Below, one piece after another: positions 17,336 through 24,336 of a stretch of DNA of 35,374 nucleotides. The notes below the pieces were generated by a model. It worked only from the letters and a program-made list of their open reading frames with translations. It did not search any database and was not told where the DNA came from. Made by a program: the position numbers and the translations under genes. Numbering within the stretch: position 1 is the first letter of the stretch; every line of letters starts with the position of its first letter. The DNA comes from Nanoarchaeota archaeon (GTDB lineage Archaea; EX4484-52; LFW-46), in contig JAHILE010000050.1 in NCBI GenBank assembly GCA_018897155.1, positions 1 to 35,374 on the forward strand, given 5' to 3'.

Positions 17336-17914
17336 CTATTTATTTTTTTGTATATTTTTCTTCTCCAAAAATCCTACAATCTCCTTCACCAATTCCTCAA
17401 CCCCCTTCACATTCGCATCAAGGACCAAATCAAAAACATCCAAGTCGCGTCCAAGCGTGTAGCCATACATTTTTTTGTAAAGCGCGACATTCTCTTTATC
17501 GCGCGTCCTCACCAGTTCCAGCGCCTCAGTATACGGAATTCCGTCTCTGCCCAAAATGCGTTTCGCGCGCACTTCCCGAGTTACATCAACCCAGATTTTT
17601 ATTCCAGGTGCGCCAAGCCAGGGGATTGCCCACGAAGTCATTGCAAAGCCGCCTTTTTTTGCCTTTGCAATCATATGTTTATCAAGCCGCTTGTCAAATT
17701 CAAAATTCTTTTTTCTTTGCGAAAGGAATTTTATACCATCCGCAGTTTCCCACCAGTCGTTGCCCGTGATTTTGTAGCCCTCTTCTTTTGCCATTTCTTT
17801 TAGAATGTCGCCGCCGCAGACGTATTTTAGCCCGTATTTTGAGGCGATGGCGCGTGCCAAACTCGATTTTCCGGAGCCGGCCATTCCTGAGAAAATTATT
17901 GCCTGTGTTTTCAT
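17336..17914 (-). CDS. cmk: Cytidylate kinase, archaeal type
   Basis: 192-residue nucleoside monophosphate kinase (CMP to CDP). P-loop GMAGSGKSS lies at residues 10-18, followed by SLARAIASKYGLKYVCGGDILKEMA, matching the short archaeal Cmk with its YxxxGxxxR-like segment (here CGGDIL). Lid-region arginines follow in TREVRAKRILGRDG, with RTRDKENVALYKKMYG close to the end. ATG 17914 starts right before the P-loop strand; the frame extends upstream by 25 codons, but that part overlaps the TATA box CATATATATT. Convergent with purM with a T-rich gap. Confidence 0.87.
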   Translation of the reverse strand: MKTQAIIFSGMAGSGKSSLARAIASKYGLKYVCGGDILKEMAKEEGYKITGNDWWETADGIKFLSQRKKNFEFDKRLDKHMIAKAKKGGFAMTSWAIPWLGAPGIKIWVDVTREVRAKRILGRDGIPYTEALELVRTRDKENVALYKKMYGYTLGRDLDVFDLVLDANVKGVEELVKEIVGFLEKKNIQKNK

Positions 17915-17997
17915 CGTATTACCTGAAACTGCAAAATATATATGCGTTTTATACAACTTTGATAAACGCTTATATACATCCTTAACCAATATATATT
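17915..17997. promoter_or_regulatory. Divergent promoters for cmk and the membrane protein
   Basis: Minus strand: CATATATATTTTG (about 17933-17945) is a TATA box 20-30 nt before the cmk ATG. Plus strand: CTTATATAC (17969-17977) is a TATA box with ATG 17998 about 21-25 nt later. Both mRNAs are therefore probably leaderless. Confidence 0.5.
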
Positions 17998-18882
17998 ATG
18001 TGCTTAAAAATTAAGCTTAAAACCGCGCTAAATAACGCATTTTCTTTTTCTTCTGATGCCCGAAGAATTTCTGTGATGTTTTCGGTCATAGCCACATCTT
18101 GTTTTGCGATATTTTTTTCATTGATATCTTTTTTATCTTACCTTCCAACAAAAACCGTGCCGTTTGTCAATATGGCACAACTAATTCCGAATTATGCTGG
18201 CAATTTGTTGCTTATTTCCATTCTTTTTGCATTTGTTATTTCCCTTTCCGCAGTTCTTTCGATTTTGGTTAAAGGCGCATTCATACATAATTATACAATA
18301 AGGGATTCAAAAGAAGGGGTTATTAAAAGCATTAATCTACTTGGCGGAAGAATGTTGCCATTGATAAACCTTACAATCGCCATAATTCTTGTTTCGCTTG
18401 TGCTTGAGTCCATAATGTTTTTTGGATGGATTTTAAGCGTTTTGTTCTCGCTTGTGGTTTTTTTCGCATATCAGGAAGTCGTAATTGCTGAAAAAGGGGT
18501 TGTGGAGTCCATAAGAAATTCTTATTTGCTTTTAAAAGATGGTTGGAAAGAGGTGCTCGTTTCAATTATCGTAATCATACTTATATCTTCAGTAATTGTT
18601 GTAGCATTCTTTATTCCATTCATATTCGCTCTTTTTGGAGGAAATCTTCTATTGATCATTATGACTGGAGCAATTTCTGTGGTGGGTCTTTCAATAGCAA
18701 ATCTTTTTAGCAATGGATTTACAACTGATGTTTATCTTCAGCTGAAAGACAAAAAACCGGAAACGGCTCAAGATAATATCGCAAATGAGAAAAAAACTTC
18801 AGCAGTTGTACGAGAAACCAAAAAATCTGCTACAAAAAGAAAAACATCACCGAAGAAAAGACGCAAGAAAAAACGAAAGTAA
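17998..18882 (+). CDS. Polytopic membrane protein with basic tail
   Basis: 294 residues. Hydrophobic segments at about 24-47, 68-92, 115-138, 139-158, 187-212 and 214-235 suggest six membrane helices. Between helices lie short charged loops (RDSKEGVIKSINLLGGR; EKGVVESIRNSYLLLKDGWKE) that recur in archaeal multi-pass proteins of the DUF4013/glycerophosphodiester-phosphodiesterase membrane-domain type. The cytoplasmic C-terminus of about 50 residues is strongly basic (KRKTSPKKRRKKKRK). Function unknown. Confidence 0.72.
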   Translation: MCLKIKLKTALNNAFSFSSDARRISVMFSVIATSCFAIFFSLISFLSYLPTKTVPFVNMAQLIPNYAGNLLLISILFAFVISLSAVLSILVKGAFIHNYTIRDSKEGVIKSINLLGGRMLPLINLTIAIILVSLVLESIMFFGWILSVLFSLVVFFAYQEVVIAEKGVVESIRNSYLLLKDGWKEVLVSIIVIILISSVIVVAFFIPFIFALFGGNLLLIIMTGAISVVGLSIANLFSNGFTTDVYLQLKDKKPETAQDNIANEKKTSAVVRETKKSATKRKTSPKKRRKKKRK

Positions 18883-19006
18883 TTTGGTTTTCTAAATTTT
18901 TCGGGCGCTTAAAGGATTTAAAGCTTCTTAATCATTAATTCTTAGTTTCTTTTTAGGGAATAAATGGGTAGTGATTTTTAAATGAATCTTTTCAACGGTG
19001 GATTTT

Positions 19007-19276
19007 ATGGTTCAAGAAGCGGATATAACACAGATTATCGAATTATTGCACGAGCTTTCATGCGACAGGAAAGTTCCAAGAAACGTGCGCAGCGTAATAG
19101 ATGACGCCAGAAAAGAATTGGCGCGCACTGAAGAAAATCTTCCGACAAAAATAAATACGACTGTTTCTATGCTTGATGAAATCAGTAATGATCCTAATAT
19201 TCAGTCATATACTCGAACGCAGATATGGAATTTGGTAAGCATGCTTGAAGCAATCGAATCTGAAGTGGATGTGTAA
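19007..19276 (+). CDS. UPF0147 family protein
   Basis: 89-residue all-helical protein of a conserved archaeal family. The recognisable block is LLHELSCDRKVPRNVRSVIDDA, followed by LSTKxxTAxxxLDEISNDPNI-like sequence (here TKINTTVSMLDEISNDPNI) and TRTQIWNLVSMLEAIE. ATG 19007 is chosen because GGTGG at 18997-19001 lies 5 nt upstream as a Shine-Dalgarno; GTG 18998 is within it. Family function is not established. Confidence 0.85.
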   Translation: MVQEADITQIIELLHELSCDRKVPRNVRSVIDDARKELARTEENLPTKINTTVSMLDEISNDPNIQSYTRTQIWNLVSMLEAIESEVDV

Positions 19277-19478
19277 TTGAATTTTTTGCCAAAAATGGTG
19301 AAAAATCATTTTCGGCAAGCATTGATGCTACGTAACAAAGATATATAAATTAAAGCGACTAATAATATTCAGCAAGCAATATTGTAATTATTGGTGAAAA
19401 ATATACCGTCACTATCGTTCCGGATATTTTGAACCGAAGGTTCAAAAGCCTGGAGCGAAACGAAAGGATTTTTTAAAT
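19277..19478 (+). promoter_or_regulatory. sepF promoter and structured leader
   Basis: A hairpin TTGCC (19286-19290)/GGCAA (19314-19318) follows UPF0147. GATATATAAATT (about 19339-19350) is a TATA box, placing the mRNA start near 19375 and leaving a leader of about 100 nt. The leader holds a perfect hairpin TTTTGAACC (19427-19435)/GGTTCAAAA (19439-19447) followed by GCCT, enclosed by TCGTT/AACGA pairing, resembling the hairpin-GCTT-hairpin units of the rRNA operon. Confidence 0.45.
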
Positions 19479-19844
19479 ATGCATAAGGTGAAAAATATGG
19501 TTGTACGCGGTTTTTTGGAAAGGCTTAAGAAAGAGGAAAATATAAGCGACGATGTGGATTACATTGAAGTGGATAATGCCGATGGCGGGTCGGACGGAAA
19601 ACACTTGATAAAGATAAGAACCCTTACAGATTTTGCTGATAGTGAATTGATTCAGCAGGACATAAGGCAGAACAACATAATTTTTGTTAAGATAAAGCCG
19701 CTCAAGGACAAGGACATGACTGAGTTAAAAAGAGCTGTCGATCGATTGCGAAAAACCTGCATAGCAGTCAACGGCGATATCGCAGGAGTTGATGAGGATT
19801 TTCTTGTTATAACTCCGGAATCGGTTAAGATACATCGCGGTTAA
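19479..19844 (+). CDS. sepF: Cell division protein SepF (archaeal)
   Basis: 121-residue member of the SepF/DUF552 family, the membrane anchor of FtsZ in archaea. Seen: KIRTLTDFADSELIQQDIRQNNIIFVKIKPL and the C-terminal VNGDIAGVDEDFLVITPESVKIHR, both typical of archaeal SepF. The N-terminal stretch starting MHKVKNMVVRGFLERL may form the membrane-targeting amphipathic helix; ATG 19497 is an alternative start. FtsZ is not in this window. Confidence 0.88.
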   Translation: MHKVKNMVVRGFLERLKKEENISDDVDYIEVDNADGGSDGKHLIKIRTLTDFADSELIQQDIRQNNIIFVKIKPLKDKDMTELKRAVDRLRKTCIAVNGDIAGVDEDFLVITPESVKIHRG

Positions 19845-19984
19845 ATTTAACCGCGGATTTTTTTCTTTTTAGCGCGAGCTTTGCGAAAATTTAAACCGAA
19901 TTACGAAAACATGAATCTGATTTTGAAGTGCCGAAAAAGAAAAGTATTTATATGGTGGATAACAATACTAAAGAGGTAATCTGC

Positions 19985-20323
19985 ATGACAGAAAAAATAG
20001 AAAAATTTAAAACCTCTAATGGGTTTGTAATTATTGATACTGATCCGAATTCAGGCATTAAACGGCCTTGGATGAAGATGGAGTATGAAAACAAAGTTGG
20101 AAAATATCAGGGGTCCGAAAATGTTACTTATCCCGGTATTGGAGAATCTATGGGGATCCATCCCGTGGGTATGGGAGACTCGAAAGTTGTAATCGATTTA
20201 ATACATGCGAAAGTTTATGAAGGACCTGGACTTCCAAGAGAAATACTGCGTGAGCGAGATCCAAAGAAAAAATTAGCGTACGTGGAAAAACATTACAAAG
20301 AAGCACCCGTTGTTGATAAATAA
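19985..20323 (+). CDS. Hypothetical protein
   Basis: 112 residues from ATG 19985. This start is chosen because GAGGT (19973-19977) lies 7 nt upstream and a TATA-like TTTATATGG (about 19947-19955) lies before it; GTG 19928 or ATG 19952 would place coding sequence over that promoter. The protein opens with MTEKIEKFKTSNGFVIIDTD and has a Gly/Pro-rich middle (TYPGIGESMGIHPVGMGDSK) and a charged helical end. Not recognised. Confidence 0.55.
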   Translation: MTEKIEKFKTSNGFVIIDTDPNSGIKRPWMKMEYENKVGKYQGSENVTYPGIGESMGIHPVGMGDSKVVIDLIHAKVYEGPGLPREILRERDPKKKLAYVEKHYKEAPVVDK

Positions 20324-20355
20324 ATATTTTCTTAAATGGCGCGCTTCGATTCAAT

Positions 20356-20394
20356 GCCAATCGAGTCCAGCAATAGCAGGTTCCTCTCGAAATG
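20356..20394 (+). repeat. 39-nt copy of a 23S rRNA segment outside the rRNA operon
   Basis: 38 of 39 bases equal positions 25174-25212 of the 23S gene in this window (single difference at 20371, C versus A), in sense orientation. The flanks are unrelated on both sides. The segment corresponds to domain II of 23S, the conserved stretch containing ATAGCAGGTTCCTCTCGAAA. It lies in the 5' region of the P-loop kinase gene, upstream of the chosen start at 20468, although the frame is open through it. Confidence 0.9.
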
Positions 20395-20467
20395 TGTTGT
20401 GGCGAATCGCACGCGAAAAAATATCCTCAACTTCGCAGAATATAAAATTCCAAATCCTATTCTGAGT

Positions 20468-20971
20468 ATGTGCTATTTTGTCATAATCCGCGGCCCTGCA
20501 GGCGTTGGAAAAACTGCTGTCGCGAAAAAACTGGCTGCGCGCCTTGGCGGAACATACATTTCTTTTGACAAAATCATGCGCGAAAATAACCTTGACAAAA
20601 TCGAAGGAACGTGTATAAAAGCACGTAATTTCATAAAAGCCAACGAAATTGCGATACCCGAGGCACTTAAAAATCTCAAAAACGGTAAAATCGTTGTTTT
20701 TGACGGATGTTTTTATCATAAATCGCAGGCAGAACATCTCATCAAAAACATTCCTTTTAATAATTACACATTTACATTAAAGGCTACACTGAATGAATGC
20801 ATTTTACGAGACAAAAAAAGAAGCAATAAAGCCCAAATCGGCGAAAAACGCGTACGCGAAGTTTATTTTTTGGTTTCGCGCATCGATTATGGGGTTGCAA
20901 TGAACACTGCGAAAAAGGCTCCGGAAGAAATTGCAACCGAATGCATCTTTCGAATGCCTAAAATTCGGTAG
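20468..20971 (+). CDS. P-loop kinase, adenylate kinase-like
   Basis: 167 residues. ATG 20468 places a typical start MCYFVIIRGPAGVGKTAVAKKLA, with the P-loop GPAGVGKTA near residue 9 and the second strand GGTYISFDKIM. Further on, KIVVFDGCFYHKSQ is a Walker B-like strand, and TLKATLNECILRDKKRSN corresponds to the lid-region arginines of small-molecule kinases (AAA_33/zeta-like). The substrate cannot be read. The frame is open upstream to 20336, but those 44 codons include the 23S-derived fragment and look unlike protein. Confidence 0.75.
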   Translation: MCYFVIIRGPAGVGKTAVAKKLAARLGGTYISFDKIMRENNLDKIEGTCIKARNFIKANEIAIPEALKNLKNGKIVVFDGCFYHKSQAEHLIKNIPFNNYTFTLKATLNECILRDKKRSNKAQIGEKRVREVYFLVSRIDYGVAMNTAKKAPEEIATECIFRMPKIR

Positions 20972-21615
20972 ATTTTGTGCAAATTAAACGAAAGCTTTAA
21001 ATCATATCGTTTTGCTTCGCTAAAACTCGAAGCTTTAAAGCAAAGCTTTAAATACTTTAACACACTTAAAAAATAGGTGCTCTAGAACGGATAGCGTGAT
21101 GTTCTAAACGAGTTTTACATTGAATTGCATTTTTGGTGCAATTCAGAAGCTATCGGCGCGAAACCGCAGCTGATTATTTACTTTGAATATTTGAGCTCAT
21201 GTTATGCATGGAGCGAAAATTACAAAGGCTTGAAAATCAGTAATGATTTTCATGACAGTTGATATTTTTCCGTAATTGGAAAATATGCAAAACGGATTAT
21301 GTTCGTTTTGCCGTAAAAGTCGAGCCGAAAGGAGACACGCATTTTTCGAACTTGTCGCAAGCACTTTCTGCGTTGAGACGGGCAATTTATTTCTTGGCAC
21401 TATCGTGCCAAGCTTTTGAGGCAACCAAACCTCAAATGCCCAATAACCTTTGAAATTCATTGGTTAAAAGAAGGCGAAACTCTTGATATATAACTCTTCT
21501 GCCTAATCCTTCTAAAGTTTTCGTTATCGAAAAATTTAGTTGCGATTATTTTCAAGTACACTATAGCGGACTTGAAAAGTTTGTAATTTCTTTTTTGAAA
21601 TTATGAATGGTATTA
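20972..21615 (+). promoter_or_regulatory. rRNA operon promoter and structured leader
   Basis: The 640-bp stretch has no convincing gene. Perfect hairpin TTTAAAGC/GCTTTAAA near 21036-21054 overlaps a TATA-like GCTTTAAATAC that is the best promoter candidate. Downstream lie a GCTT-hairpin (GAAAATC 21232-21238/GATTTTC 21245-21251 then ATGA), a GCAAAACG/CGTTTTGC hairpin (about 21290), and a full hairpin-GCTT-hairpin unit (21394-21435). AGGCGAAACTCTTGAT (21472-21487) is exactly complementary to 23527-23542 beyond the 16S gene and forms the 16S processing stem. Confidence 0.6.
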
Positions 21616-22243
21616 ATTCCGGTTGATCCTGCCGGAGATCACCGCTATTAGAGTTCCACTAACCCATGCGAGTTCCTGGGTAAAACCAGAGCGAACGGCT
21701 GAGTAACACGTAGTTAACATCCCTTTAGGTGGCGAATAACCTTGGGAAACTGAGATGAATACGCCATAGTCAATTATGCCTGGAACGGTTTATTGACGAA
21801 AGCTTCGGCGCCTAAAGATTGGACTGCGGAGGATTAGGTCGATGTTAGGGTAATGACCTGACATGCCAATAATCCTTAGGGGCCATGAAAGTGGTAGCCT
21901 CCAGATGGATTCTGAGACACGAATCCAGGCCCTATGGGGCGCAGCAGGGGGGAAAACTCCGCAATGCACGAAAGTGTGACGGGGGAACTCTAAGTGCCAG
22001 CACACTGTGTTGGCTTTTCATTAGTCCAAATCGCTAGTGGAATAAGTGGGGGGTAAGACCGTTGCCAGCCGCCGCGGTAATAACGGCTCCACAAGTGGTG
22101 ATCACGTATATTGGGTCTAAAGCATTCGTAGCCGGTTTGTTAAGTCTTCTGTGAAATCTGATAGAAAACTATCAGGCGTGCAGGAGATACTGGCAAGCTT
22201 GGGACCGGGAGGAGCCTGGAGTACTTTTAGGGTAGGGGTAAAA

Positions 22244-22292
22244 TTTCGCAAAGCAAGCTTTGCTGTATTGCAAATTGCTTCGCAATTTACAA
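22244..22292 (+). other. 16S intron 1, 49 nt, in the 690 loop
   Basis: The conserved GGGGTAAAAT-CCTGTAATCC is interrupted. Candidate BHB: core GTAA (22238-22241)/TTAC (22287-22290), bulges AAT (22242-22244) and AAT (22291-22293). The inner stem GCAAAGCAA/TTGCTTCGC has one mismatch and extra unpaired bases next to the core, so the motif is relaxed. Cutting AA|T on both sides restores GTAAAATCCTG. Confidence 0.75.
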
Positions 22293-22389
22293 TCCTGTAA
22301 TCCTAAAGGGACTACCTGTGGCGAAGGCGCCAGGCTAGAACGGATCCGACGGTGAGGAATGAAAGCGAGGGGAGCAAAGGGGATTAGAT

Positions 22390-22432
22390 TTCGCAACTAG
22401 CGTTGCTCATTTATTCGCTAGCGCGACTAAAT
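22390..22432 (+). other. 16S intron 2, 43 nt, in the 790 loop
   Basis: GGATTAGAT-ACCCCCGTAG is interrupted. BHB is complete: core TTAG (22384-22387)/CTAA (22427-22430), bulges ATT (22388-22390) and ATA (22431-22433), inner stem TCGC/GCGA continued by CTAGCG/CGCTAG. Cleavage after the second base of each bulge gives exactly GGATTAGATACCCCC. Confidence 0.88.
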
Positions 22433-22546
22433 ACCCCCGTAGTCCTCGCTGTAAACGATGCCCGCTTGGTATTGGAAGTTGCTAGACTTCTTCCAGTGCC
22501 GTAGGGAAGCCATTGAGCGGGCCACCTGGGAAGTACAGTCGCAAGG

Positions 22547-22577
<31 letters not shown>

Positions 22578-22715
22578 ACAAGGGGTGCGGTCTGCGGTTC
22601 AATTGGACTCAACGCCGGGAACCTCACCAGGGGTGACAGCAGTATGATGGTCAGTCTGAAGGGCTTACCTGACGCGCTGAGAGGTATTGCATGGCCGTCG
22701 TCAGCTCGTGCCGCG

Positions 22716-22810
22716 AGAGCTTTTACTAAGCCTTTTTTTGAGTTTCTAAGAAACTCAAAAAGCTTGGAAATTCGCAAGAATTTCCATGATCTTAAGAAAG
22801 GCTCCGGTAA
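22716..22810 (+). other. 16S intron 3, 95 nt, with hairpin-GCTT-hairpin unit
   Basis: BHB: core GCCG (22710-22713)/CGGT (22805-22808), bulges CGA (22714-22716) and AAA (22809-22811), inner stem GAGCTTTT/AAAGGCTC (8 pairs, one G-U). Splicing gives GTGCCGCGAGGTGTCC, equal in length to the archaeal consensus GTACCGTGAGGCGTCC. The outer helix is poor. Inside is a unit at 22735-22789: TTTTTGAGTTTC hairpin, GCTT, GGAAATTC-GCAA-GAATTTCC hairpin, ATGA. Confidence 0.87.
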
Positions 22811-22823
22811 AGGTGTCCTGTTA

Positions 22824-22974
22824 ACAGGTCGTGGTGCAGCAAAAATGACATCACCATGGAAGCTTCAACACCCAAAATAGTGTATATCAAGAAAAATAAA
22901 AAATAAGCAAGAGAGTAAACGCGTATACCTAATAAGGGTTTGGATTAATTATCGAAGCTTTTAACTTGACAGAT
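22824..22974 (+). other. 16S intron 4, 151 nt
   Basis: BHB: core CTGT (22818-22821)/ACAG (22969-22972), bulges TAA (22822-22824) and ATA (22973-22975), inner CAGG/CTTG. Splicing gives CCTGTTAAGTCAGG, exactly the archaeal consensus hairpin. The exon between introns 3 and 4 (22811-22823) is only 13 nt. The intron is AT-rich and has no ORF large enough for an endonuclease; AAGCTT occurs twice. Confidence 0.87.
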
Positions 22975-23418
22975 AGTCAGGTAACGAGCGAGACCCACGC
23001 CGTATGTTGCCAACTGTTTCTTCGGAAGCGGCGCACTCATGCGGGACTGCCCGTGCTAAATGGGAGGAAGGAGTGGTCAACGGTAGGTCAGTATGGTCCG
23101 AATCCCCTGGGCTACACGCGGGCGCCAATGGCAAGGACAATAGGATGCAACTCCGAAAGGAGGAGCTAATCCCTGAACCCTTGTCTCAGTACAGATTGAG
23201 GGTTGCAACTCACCCTCATGACGCCGGAATCCCTAGTAGGCGAATGTTAGCATCTTTCGTCGAATACGTCCCCGCTCCTTGCACACACCGCCCATCAAAC
23301 CATTTGAATCGAGTTTGGATGATGCCCTGCCCTGTGGTAGGTTAGAATCCGAATTTGGTAAGAAGGGTTAAGTTGTAACAAGGTAGCCCTACCGGAAGGT
23401 GGGGCTGGATCACCTCCA

Positions 23419-23627
23419 AGCCGTCTGACAAATAATTGTCAGACACAGAGTTATCAGTCGCTTTTTTGAGTTCGTAAGAACTCAAAAAGCTTGAAAATTC
23501 GCAAGGATTTTCATGACACGCGACTAATCAAGAGTTTCGCCTCTTTCAAATTCGCAAGAATTTGAAAGGCTTGAAAATCTTCGGATTTTTAAGATCTCAA
23601 CTAAAAATGGATTTCAAAGAAAATAAC
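23419..23627 (+). repeat. 16S-tRNA spacer with two hairpin-GCTT-hairpin units
   Basis: A 9-bp hairpin GTCTGACAA/TTGTCAGAC follows 16S. Unit A (23463-23516): TTTTTGAGTTC/GAACTCAAAAA, GCTT, GAAAATTC-GCAA-GGATTTTC, ATGA, enclosed by AGTCGC/GCGACT. The 16S processing stem arm ATCAAGAGTTTCGCCT is at 23527-23542. Unit B (23543-23590): CTTTCAAATTC-GCAA-GAATTTGAAAG, GCTT, GAAAATC-TTCG-GATTTTT. Loops are GNRA or UUCG tetraloops in three of the four hairpins. Confidence 0.8.
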
Positions 23628-23734
23628 GGGCTCTTAGATCAGCTGGTAGATCGCTGCCCTTGCACAGCCCAGCGCAAATTATCGATGCGGCTCGCGAAAG
23701 GCAGAGGCCGCGCGTTCGAATCGCGCAGAGTCCA
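23628..23734 (+). tRNA. tRNA-Ala (UGC) with intron
   Basis: Acceptor GGGCTCT/AGAGTCC contains the G3-U70 pair, the alanine identity element; discriminator A at 23734. D stem GATC/GATC, anticodon stem CTGCC/GGCAG, anticodon TGC at 23661-23663, T stem GCGCG/CGCGC with TTCGAAT loop. The anticodon loop is interrupted by 34 nt (23665-23698, or shifted by one). Core pairing TTGC/GCGA is present but the bulges are irregular. Mature length is about 73. CCA is not encoded. Location between 16S and 23S is common in archaea. Confidence 0.93.
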
Positions 23735-23881
23735 TTTTTTGTTTGCATTCGCCAAAAGTATTGGCAAAACAAAAAAGCCGAGAGCAACGCGGTTCATAGT
23801 TCATAAGTCGTTGCGAACGGATTTTTCGCCATTAAGTAACGTATTTGACGAAAACCGTATTGAGTTAGCAAAGATGATTTT

Positions 23882-24142
23882 ATGGCTACCTTTAGAGGCA
23901 TTGGATGTACTGTGGAGGAAGTAGAGAATTTGTTTAATATAACATACGTATGTGCTACTGGCCACAAAACAGTATTTGAAATGCCTAGAGAATACATAAA
24001 CAATAATCACAGTTATGGCATTCATGATTGTCCAGGAAAATGTGGCGAACAAGTTAACTTGCATAAGGATAATAACTCAATTATTGCGGAACCTTGTAAG
24101 GATCAAGAATCGTTAAGATTTCGCGGTATGAACTATAATTGA
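23882..24142 (+). CDS. Small zinc-ribbon-like protein in the rRNA spacer
   Basis: 86 codons between tRNA-Ala and 23S. The predicted protein has C24-x3-H28 (CATGH) and C50-x3-C54 (CPGKCG) separated by about 21 residues, a pattern expected of a zinc ribbon, with YVCATGHKTVFEMPREYI forming the first knuckle and its strand. Other cysteines are C9 and C72. No Shine-Dalgarno is seen, and no TATA box is obvious, so it may be read from the rRNA transcript or be a decayed gene. The reading frame on the opposite strand has no comparable motif. Not recognised as a named family. Confidence 0.5.
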   Translation: MATFRGIGCTVEEVENLFNITYVCATGHKTVFEMPREYINNNHSYGIHDCPGKCGEQVNLHKDNNSIIAEPCKDQESLRFRGMNYN

Positions 24143-24336
24143 TTTTATATTTATCATTTTCCAGCGCGTCAAAACGCGGAAAATGTTATCGGCTGTTCCT
24201 GATTTTTTCGGGAATGGTGAAGAGGGTTTCTAGCGCGAAACGCGCCGGAAATTCGCATGATTCAGCATAGGACCTAGTAAATTAGTCATGAAAATTAAAT
24301 TCATTCGAAAGAATTAAATTTTTCAAGATTAAGGAA
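24143..24336 (+). other. 23S leader, upstream arm of processing stem
   Basis: Hairpins CATTTTCC/GGAAAATG and GCGCG/CGCGC come first. CATAGGACCTAGTAA (24266-24280) is exactly complementary to 27745-27759 after 23S. TTCAAGAT (24323-24330) pairs with ATCTTGAA (27711-27718). TAAG (24331-24334) pairs with CTTA (27704-27707). GAA (24335-24337) and GAT (27708-27710) are the two 3-nt bulges. This is a textbook BHB for excision of pre-23S. Confidence 0.85.

Noticed and set aside
20336-20467. Upstream extension of the P-loop kinase
   Set aside because: The extra 44 codons include the 23S-derived fragment and precede a normal kinase N-terminus; judged non-coding or recently acquired.
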